DNA of 11,339 nt from an uncultured Porphyromonadaceae bacterium. GTDB lineage: Bacteria > Bacteroidota > Bacteroidia > Bacteroidales > Muribaculaceae. This document shows positions 5,714-11,339 of the stretch, one piece after another. Below the pieces are notes generated by a model. That model worked only from the letters and a program-made list of their open reading frames with translations, was not told the origin of the DNA and ran no database searches. The position numbers were made by a program, and so were the translations under genes. The stretch spans positions 1 to 11,339 of the forward strand of contig CAMVDK010000085.1 in NCBI GenBank assembly GCA_947166165.1, given 5' to 3'. Position 1 is the stretch's first letter. The number at the start of each line of letters is the position of its first letter.

Positions 5714-8700
5714 TCAGCGCACCTGCTTGGTGGCGGTGGTGGTGCCGTCGGTGTAGCGGGTGACGACGATGTTCACGCCGCTCCACGGCCGTGTGCTGGC
5801 CACACCGGCCACGTTGACGTAGGTCACACCAGCCACCTGAGCCGACTGACGCACGTCGGCCACAGCGGTGATGACATGGGTGGGATCAATCTGCAGGTCG
5901 ATGGGCCACACGGAGATGTTGGGCGAAGCCGTCTGTCCACCGCGCATGGCAGCATGAGCAGGCGTGCCGTAGTTCTTGTTGTCGCGCTTGACAATCATGT
6001 GGAACTTATACACGTTCTCCGCATTGTCGGGGTCGTCGAGTCCGGCCAGCACTCCGGGGTCGCCATCGGTGGGCAGGCCCGGACGGATGTTATAATCCCA
6101 TTCACCGATGCGGAAGGCACCGCTGAAGTTGTGGCTGTTCTGCAGGCCGTTCTGCGCGGGCACGACGAAGATTTGCAGCTCGGTGTCCCACATGGCGTAG
6201 GTGACCACGGCATACTCCTGCACCTTGGGGTTGAGCAGGTAGTAGTACTTGCCGTTGGCGGCGCTCACCGGGCCGGTGTCGCCGTCATGCAGCGTGAGGT
6301 TGCTCTCCAGGAAGTTGACCGTGCAGTAGGTGTTGGGCACGTAGGTGGCGTCGCCGTCGAGCTGGAGATTGCCGCTGTTGACCTTGATTTTGTAGTTCAC
6401 GTCGTCGATGTATTCTCCGGTCACGGTGCCGGCGGTGATATAATGGTTCACACCGTCGCTGGCCATGGTTAATCCTTGAGCGCCGTAGTCCGAGAAGTCG
6501 AGCTCCACCCAGTTGCTCTGGTCCCAAGTTTCGGAATCAGCACGGCGGGTGTAGTTGTCGGACCACAGCAGGTCGATCTGTCCGTCGGCCGGCTCGGTCT
6601 TGACGATGGAGATGTCGCCCAGGTCTTTGCACCACAGGCTGTAGTCAATGGCGAAGATGCCCTGCAGGCGGTCGCTCACGGTGTAGGTGCTGCCCTGCTC
6701 GCCGTACTCCTCGATCCAGTGCAGCGGCGTGTCGATCACCTTGTAGTAGCCGGTGTTGCTGGCCACAATCCAGCCCAGGTAGTTGACACCGTCGAGCTGG
6801 GTGACGGTGGTGCCCTCGTTCACCACGTCGAGCGTGGCGCTGGCCGTGGTGGTGGAGTTCACAGTGTAGGCCTCGGAGGCGCCATCGATGGTCTCCACGG
6901 TCTTATAGAAGAAGTTGATGTCGGCCTCGTTGGGGTTGATGGCCTTGATGCGGCTGTAGAGGTCGCCCGCCAGCGTGACCACCTGGTGCTTCCCAACCTC
7001 GGGGGCCTCGGCGGCTGTGGCACCGCCGGCCGGGTCGAGGGTGAGCGTGGGCACGTACTTCACGATGCGCAACTGGTTTTGTTCCAGATTGCCCTTTTCT
7101 GCGCTGGCCGTGGTGCCGACGGAGATACGGTAGATGCCGGCCGGGATTTTGTAGGAGTAGTTCTCATATTCGCTACCGTACCACAAGTACTGATTGGCGC
7201 TAGTAGGGCTAGCTGTGTTTTCATCGATATAGTAATCGGACTCGCCCGGCACGCCGCGCCAGTTGCCGCCATTGATGTTGTTCCAGTTGTCGTTCATGTC
7301 AATCTTCCACGTCACGCTGAAGTGGCCGAAGTTGTCGCCGGTCTGGTCGTTATAGTTGCCGGTGCCCTTGAAGTAGACATCGATGTAGTACTCGTCGGTC
7401 TCGTTGTCGTAGTTGAAGCGTGGGCCGTAGGTGTGCCACGTATCATTGCCGTTGGCGGTGCCGAGCAGCCACAGCGGCGACTTGGTGTTGTCGTAGAAGT
7501 AGGCGGTGATGGTGACCGGCTCGTCGGGCATCGTGAAGGAGTAGTTGCCGCTGGCATCGGGAGTGAGCGTGGTCTCCTCGCCATTGATGGTGACGGTGAC
7601 ATACGACAGCTCATAATATCCCTCACTCTCGTCGGCGGGGTTGATGGGGTTGGGCGTGACGTTGAACACCACAGTCTGGCCGTCGTACGACTTCACCTGG
7701 TCGTTCTGCACCACATAGCCTTCGGTGATGAACACGTTGCCACACAGCACGCTCGGCTTGACCTCGATGTTGATGTCGTGGTAAGTGACTGCCTCGAAGG
7801 TAGCGATGATGTGAGCGTCGTAGCCCGGCATCACGAAGGTGTAGAGCGTGCCGTTGATGGTCTGGGTGCTGCTCAGCGGCGCAATGGTTTCTACCACTTG
7901 CTGGTTGGCGTCGCGCGCCTGGATGGCGATGTTGGCGATTTTGTAGCCGTCGGCGGCAGTCACGAGAAACTGGACGGTGTCCATCTTCTGCGACCAGCTG
8001 GTGCCGTTGTCTACCAGCACGCCATCGCGCAACGCGATGCTGCCATAAGCGGCATCGGGTTGCACTTCGGTGGTCACCTTGTATTGCTGGGCAGGCTTGT
8101 AGAGGTAGACGCGCTGGTACTGGGCATCGCTGTTATTGGATGAGTAATCAAGGTCGCGGAAATATTTGTTAGCATTGCTATGGCGAATGGCGTAGGTCTT
8201 ACCACCAGATGTTTCTGTTGATGTGTGGCCGAAACGGATTAAGGCGTTATAATAAGTGGCCGAACCATTGATAGTGATGCTTGTCCTGTAATAGTTCGCC
8301 AAGTCGGATTCGTAATTCGACAAATTGGAAACACCATAAAGGCTCCAACCCTTGTTGTTGCCAGTTCCATCTATATCGCCACTGCGTCGGCGAAGGTAGT
8401 TGGAACCCATTTTCAAATAATAAGGCCGTGAAGAATTGCCTGTTGCCTCAAGCTTGATTAACTGTACGTCACCTGTCGCTTTCACTCGATAGCCGTTTTC
8501 TAACAGCTCGACTGGTGTAGACTGTCGTGTTGCATGGCCGCTTGGGTCGTTCGACTCCTCATAAACGCTAAGTGCGCGGCCAGTGGTCGAACTTTGATAT
8601 TGACGGCCAACAAGAATATACGTTTGGCCAGCCTGAATTTCTGATTGCGAGGTCACCAACTCATAGATATCGCCCACTTCTTGCTCGACGACGATGTCGA

Positions 8701-9199
8701 TCGACGCAAAGCGCACGGGCTTGCCTTCGTTCTCAAACATCAGCTCGTAACCAGCAGGCAGTCCGTTGGGATAGTTACCTGGGTTGCTGCTTTTGGTTGA
8801 CCGCCACAAAGCATCGTAGGTGCTGCCTTGATAGTTGTAGGTCAGTGTACCTGCCGTCTCGGCGTGCGTTTGGCTGTACTGGATGTGCAGCGTGGTGGGT
8901 CCCCAGTAGAACGGGTCGAGGTTGTCGCTGGTGTAGTTGTCCAGGCAGTGGAACACAATCCGCTTGATGTTGAAGTTGTGCGACTTCACCGTGATGGTGG
9001 TGTGCTGCTTCATCAGCAGGAAGTTCGGGTTGTTCATGCCACCCGACATCACAAGCTCCACACCGCCCTTGGTCACGTTGTAGACCGTGTTGGCACTCTC
9101 CCAGGCCACATCGTTGCGGGAGATGGTGATGGTCTTCTCGCCGGCCCAGGCCGTGAGGGCGTAGACGGCGACAAGCAAAATGGATAGAAATTTTTTCAT
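5714..9199 (-). CDS. Large modular secreted protein with shared C-terminal tail
   Basis: Complete at 1161 aa. Residues 1-19 are a signal peptide (MKKFLSILLVAVYALTAWA). The modules in order, with approximate borders: an N-terminal beta-sandwich at 20-176; a beta-trefoil-like module at 178-370, beginning 'YELVTSQSEIQAGQTYILVG', which parallels 'FKLVTSLDQLEAGKQIILAG' in the 1483-aa neighbour; two InlB-B-like modules at 372-470 and 472-568, each closing on 'F.MP....I.A.F'; a beta-sandwich at 573-715 that recalls SusE/SusF-type starch-binding domains ('LWLLGTANGNDTWHTYGP', then 'YKIPAGIYRISVG'); a chitobiase-like divergent module at about 717-822; an unrecognised region at 823-1105; and a tail at 1109-1161 ending GVNIVVTRYTDGTTTATKQVR. 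The SusE/SusF resemblance is by eye and uncertain. No catalytic residues are evident. It probably acts outside the cell or on its surface, exported by Sec and then the type IX system. It is transcribed towards the 1483-aa paralogue but separated from it by 511 nt containing a long hairpin and a new promoter, so they are probably not one operon. Confidence 0.88.
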   Translation of the reverse strand: MKKFLSILLVAVYALTAWAGEKTITISRNDVAWESANTVYNVTKGGVELVMSGGMNNPNFLLMKQHTTITVKSHNFNIKRIVFHCLDNYTSDNLDPFYWGPTTLHIQYSQTHAETAGTLTYNYQGSTYDALWRSTKSSNPGNYPNGLPAGYELMFENEGKPVRFASIDIVVEQEVGDIYELVTSQSEIQAGQTYILVGRQYQSSTTGRALSVYEESNDPSGHATRQSTPVELLENGYRVKATGDVQLIKLEATGNSSRPYYLKMGSNYLRRRSGDIDGTGNNKGWSLYGVSNLSNYESDLANYYRTSITINGSATYYNALIRFGHTSTETSGGKTYAIRHSNANKYFRDLDYSSNNSDAQYQRVYLYKPAQQYKVTTEVQPDAAYGSIALRDGVLVDNGTSWSQKMDTVQFLVTAADGYKIANIAIQARDANQQVVETIAPLSSTQTINGTLYTFVMPGYDAHIIATFEAVTYHDINIEVKPSVLCGNVFITEGYVVQNDQVKSYDGQTVVFNVTPNPINPADESEGYYELSYVTVTINGEETTLTPDASGNYSFTMPDEPVTITAYFYDNTKSPLWLLGTANGNDTWHTYGPRFNYDNETDEYYIDVYFKGTGNYNDQTGDNFGHFSVTWKIDMNDNWNNINGGNWRGVPGESDYYIDENTASPTSANQYLWYGSEYENYSYKIPAGIYRISVGTTASAEKGNLEQNQLRIVKYVPTLTLDPAGGATAAEAPEVGKHQVVTLAGDLYSRIKAINPNEADINFFYKTVETIDGASEAYTVNSTTTASATLDVVNEGTTVTQLDGVNYLGWIVASNTGYYKVIDTPLHWIEEYGEQGSTYTVSDRLQGIFAIDYSLWCKDLGDISIVKTEPADGQIDLLWSDNYTRRADSETWDQSNWVELDFSDYGAQGLTMASDGVNHYITAGTVTGEYIDDVNYKIKVNSGNLQLDGDATYVPNTYCTVNFLESNLTLHDGDTGPVSAANGKYYYLLNPKVQEYAVVTYAMWDTELQIFVVPAQNGLQNSHNFSGAFRIGEWDYNIRPGLPTDGDPGVLAGLDDPDNAENVYKFHMIVKRDNKNYGTPAHAAMRGGQTASPNISVWPIDLQIDPTHVITAVADVRQSAQVAGVTYVNVAGVASTRPWSGVNIVVTRYTDGTTTATKQVR

Positions 9200-9311
9200 T
9201 ATATTGAGGTTTTAAGCGAAATGGAAGTGTTTCCGATTTCAGGTTAATTGTCAAGCAGATTTGGCGGTTTGCGAGGCCGTGTTCATCATCGCGGTGAATC
9301 CAATTAGCTCA

Positions 9312-9319
9312 CAAAGGTA
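9312..9319 (-). promoter_or_regulatory. Bacteroidota -7 box TACCTTTG for the 1161-aa gene
   Basis: The minus strand reads TTTTGTACCTTTGTG, with an exact TAnnTTTG. Transcription would start near 9305-9309 and leave a leader of about 106-110 nt before the ATG at 9199. No convincing -33 TTTG is found 19-21 nt upstream, so the call rests on the -7 element, its position and its identity with the box before the 1483-aa gene. Confidence 0.5.
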
Positions 9320-9497
9320 CAAAATAATTTGTTGCGTCGTTCGTTTTTTGCGAAAAAAATGAGCAAAATGCGGTGAATGTATGGATTTAATAGACAAAGC
9401 AGTATGATTATGCAGCACATGTGCCTGTAATGCCATGTCTTGCGTCGGGTTGCTCATCCCATAGCACCTATTTGCCGACCGAAATGCAGCACCGATT

Positions 9498-9528
9498 TTT
9501 GCGGAATCACAATAATTGATTAAATTTG
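9498..9528 (+). promoter_or_regulatory. Full Bacteroidota promoter TTTG-N19-TAAATTTG for the ATPase/nuclease gene
   Basis: The -33 element TTTG is at 9498-9501 and the -7 element TAAATTTG (fits TAnnTTTG) at 9521-9528, separated by exactly 19 nt, the standard spacing for Bacteroidota. The start of transcription should fall at about 9531-9535. That is on top of an in-frame GTG at 9533 and about 22-26 nt before the ATG at 9557, which makes the ATG the likely start codon. Confidence 0.75.
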
Positions 9529-9556
9529 CAGCGTGAAACGTCAAGCACCTCAAGCT

Positions 9557-11338
9557 ATGGAACAGTCCACCACCCGCCCTCTGCGCATCCCCTATGGCAA
9601 GCAGAACTGGGAGGAAGTGCGCCTCAACGGCTATTACTACGTCGACAAGACGCGCTTCATCCCCGAGATCGAGCAGTCCAACGACTACTTTTTCTTCATC
9701 CGCCCACGGCGGTTCGGCAAGTCGCTGCTGCTGAACATGCTTATGCAGTACTACGACGTGAAGAAGCGCGACCTGTTCGACCGCCTGTTCGGCGACCTGT
9801 GGATAGGCAGCCACCCCACCGAGGAGCGCAACCGCTACCTGGTGCTCGGGCTGAACTTCTCGGCCATCACCGGCGGGCTCGAGGACTACCAGCTGCGGCT
9901 CAACGAGTACTGCAACGAGCAGTTCAAGCGCTTCGCCGAGTATTACGCCGACCTGCTGCCGGCCAGCGCGCTGGCCGACCTGCGCGAGACCCACGACGCG
10001 GCCCTGCAGCTCAAGACGCTCACCAACCTGTGCTACAGCGTGGGGCGGAAGATGTATCTGTTCATCGACGAGTACGACCACTTCACCAACACCATCCTGG
10101 CCGACGCCGGCACCGAGCGCAGCTACAAGACCGAGACGCACGGCACCAGCGCCTACCGCCGGTTCTTCAACATGGTGAAGGACGGCACCGGCACCTGCAT
10201 CAGCCGTCTGTTCGTGACCGGAGTGAGTCCCGTGACCATGGACGACCTGACCAGCGGCTTCAACATCGCCACCAACTACACCACCGACTCCACTTTCAAC
10301 GCCATGGTGGGCTTCAGCGAGCAGGAGGTGCGGCAGATGCTCGACTGTTTCCGCCGGCACCACCCCTTCCGCCACACCACCGACGAGCTCATCGACATCA
10401 TGAAGCCGTGGTACGACAACTACTGCTTCTCGGACGAATGCCTCGACGAGCCGCCGATGTACAACAGCGACATGGTGCTCTATTTCCTCTCTTGTTATCT
10501 GAAGAAAGGGCAACTGCCCAAGCAGATGCTCGACCAGAACATCCGCACCGACTACAACAAGCTGCGCATGCTCATCCGCAAGGACCGTGGCTTCGAGCAC
10601 AACGCGAGCATCATCCAGCACATCGTGGAGACGGGGCAGATCAACGCCCGGCTAGTAGACTCGTTCCCTTCGGAGGACATCCCCAAGCAGGACAACTTCG
10701 TCTCGTTGCTCTACTACTTCGGCCTGCTCACCATCGCCGGCCGTTACCGCGGCGGCAGCGTCACGCTGCGCATCCCCAACCAGGTGGTGCGCGAGCAGAT
10801 GTACGGCTACCTGATGCAGACCTACCGCGAGAACGACCTCTCGGCCGACGAGCAGCTGCGCAAGCGGCTGATGGACGACATGGCCTACGACGGCGAGTGG
10901 CACCCCTACTTCGAGTTCATCGCGCAGGCCATAGGGCGCTACAGCAGCAACCGCGACAAGGCCAAGGGCGAGGCCTATGTGCACGGCTTCACCCTGTCGC
11001 TGACGTGCCTGACGGACCTCTACCTGCCCGTCAGCGAGCTCGACACCGGAGCCAAGCGGCACTACAGCGACGCGCCCGCCGGGGGCTACGCCGACATCTA
11101 CCTGCAGCCCATGCTCGACACCTACCCCGACATCGCGCACAGCTATGTGCTCGAGCTCAAGTACGTGCCCGGCACGGCCTCCGACGCCGAGGTGGAGCAG
11201 GCACGCCAGCAGGCCCGCGGGCAGCTGCTGCGCTACGAGCAGGCCGTGGCCGTGCAGCGCACCCTGGGCCACACCGCGCTCCACCGGCTCGTGCTCGTGT
11301 GGCGAGGCGTGGAGCTAGCCGTGGCCGAGGAGCTGTGA
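9557..11338 (+). CDS. AAA-ATPase-like protein with C-terminal PD-(D/E)XK nuclease-like domain
   Basis: Complete at 593 aa from the ATG. The N-terminal two thirds match the AAA-ATPase_like family common in Bacteroidota: an entry motif 'IPYGKQNWEEVRLNGYYYVDKT' at 11-32, a Walker A of the family form RPRRFGKS at 49-56, a Walker B with LFIDEYD at 168-174, and a sensor-like 'LFVTGVSPVTMDDL' at 218-231. The C-terminal part is a PD-(D/E)XK nuclease-like domain (PDDEXK_9 type): 'GEAYVHGF' near 471-478, Asp513 in 'GYADIYL', Glu533-x-Lys535 in 'YVLELKY', and a following 'QARGQLLRY' helix. All the key residues seem present, so it is not an obvious relic. The family is usually multicopy and its cellular role is not established; DNA-directed nuclease/ATPase activity is inferred from folds only. 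It stands alone on its strand with its own promoter. The gene is strikingly rich in G/C at third positions. An extension to the GTG at 9533 would add 8 residues but is unlikely because the promoter overlaps it. Confidence 0.9.
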   Translation: MEQSTTRPLRIPYGKQNWEEVRLNGYYYVDKTRFIPEIEQSNDYFFFIRPRRFGKSLLLNMLMQYYDVKKRDLFDRLFGDLWIGSHPTEERNRYLVLGLNFSAITGGLEDYQLRLNEYCNEQFKRFAEYYADLLPASALADLRETHDAALQLKTLTNLCYSVGRKMYLFIDEYDHFTNTILADAGTERSYKTETHGTSAYRRFFNMVKDGTGTCISRLFVTGVSPVTMDDLTSGFNIATNYTTDSTFNAMVGFSEQEVRQMLDCFRRHHPFRHTTDELIDIMKPWYDNYCFSDECLDEPPMYNSDMVLYFLSCYLKKGQLPKQMLDQNIRTDYNKLRMLIRKDRGFEHNASIIQHIVETGQINARLVDSFPSEDIPKQDNFVSLLYYFGLLTIAGRYRGGSVTLRIPNQVVREQMYGYLMQTYRENDLSADEQLRKRLMDDMAYDGEWHPYFEFIAQAIGRYSSNRDKAKGEAYVHGFTLSLTCLTDLYLPVSELDTGAKRHYSDAPAGGYADIYLQPMLDTYPDIAHSYVLELKYVPGTASDAEVEQARQQARGQLLRYEQAVAVQRTLGHTALHRLVLVWRGVELAVAEEL

Positions 11339-11339
11339 A

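Larger units (their letters stand above)
9200..9556. other. Divergent intergenic region between the secreted-protein gene and the ATPase gene
   Basis: This 357-nt A/T-rich gap carries promoters facing both ways: a -7 box for the minus-strand gene at 9312-9319 and a full promoter for the plus-strand gene at 9498-9528. Between them are a 10-bp palindrome GCACATGTGC (9415-9424) and a direct repeat of GCGGTGAAT (9291-9299 and 9370-9378). Either could be a regulator site, but there is no supporting symmetry or spacing. No small gene is seen. Confidence 0.5.

Noticed and set aside
6476..8143. Long open frame on the plus strand (555 codons) opposite the 1161-aa gene
   Set aside because: Same low-complexity antisense composition; the minus-strand frame carries recognisable modules, a signal peptide and a tail.
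9533..9556. GTG start giving a 601-aa ATPase/nuclease protein
   Set aside because: The predicted transcription start coincides with this codon; the ATG at 9557 is better placed.
9251..10621. 456-codon frame on the minus strand opposite the ATPase/nuclease gene
   Set aside because: Antisense shadow of a gene very rich in G/C at third positions. Its end runs into the promoter region and its sequence is Val/Gly/His/Glu filler with no domain.

Overview
The window looks like chromosomal DNA from a Bacteroidota bacterium, most likely a gut Bacteroidales of the Prevotellaceae/Muribaculaceae type. Three things point there. A promoter at 9498-9528 matches the Bacteroidota form TTTG-N19-TAnnTTTG. Two further TACCTTTG boxes of the same type precede the large genes. 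The protein families are also typical of the phylum: very long secreted proteins built from chitobiase-C-terminal-like, InlB-B-like and beta-trefoil-like modules with a conserved 'GVNIVV...DGTTT...VR' tail, and an AAA-ATPase-like/PD-(D/E)XK protein. The genus is an inference; there is no rRNA or housekeeping marker.

Layout. Three genes lie head to tail on the minus strand: 9199-5714 (1161 aa), 5202-751 (1483 aa) and 613 to beyond the left edge (first 204 residues). Each starts with a signal peptide and continues as a chain of small beta-rich modules. The two complete ones end in the same short tail, which I interpret as a sorting/anchoring signal, probably for type IX secretion. They look like paralogous surface or secreted proteins assembled by domain shuffling. 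No enzyme active site is recognisable, so binding of glycans or host surfaces is only a family-level inference. Wide gaps, separate candidate -7 boxes for the two complete genes and large hairpins after their stops suggest separate transcription units rather than one operon.

The non-coding DNA is the least ordinary part. Behind each of the two complete minus-strand genes is a long inverted repeat whose arms are themselves short-period tandem repeats: 9-bp TCTAGATnn units at 674-735, and 10-bp AAGGACAACA-like units at 5491-5620. The loops are nearly equal (20 and 19 nt) although the two sequences are unrelated. The 1483-aa gene also has a roughly 195-nt GC-rich leader with a 9-bp long-range stem enclosing smaller hairpins, a candidate structured 5' UTR.

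On the right, divergently transcribed on the plus strand, is an intact 593-aa AAA-ATPase-like/PDDEXK protein (9557-11338) with its own near-perfect promoter. The promoter position argues for the ATG at 9557 rather than the in-frame GTG at 9533. No tRNA, rRNA, transposase, CRISPR array or recognised defence operon is visible.
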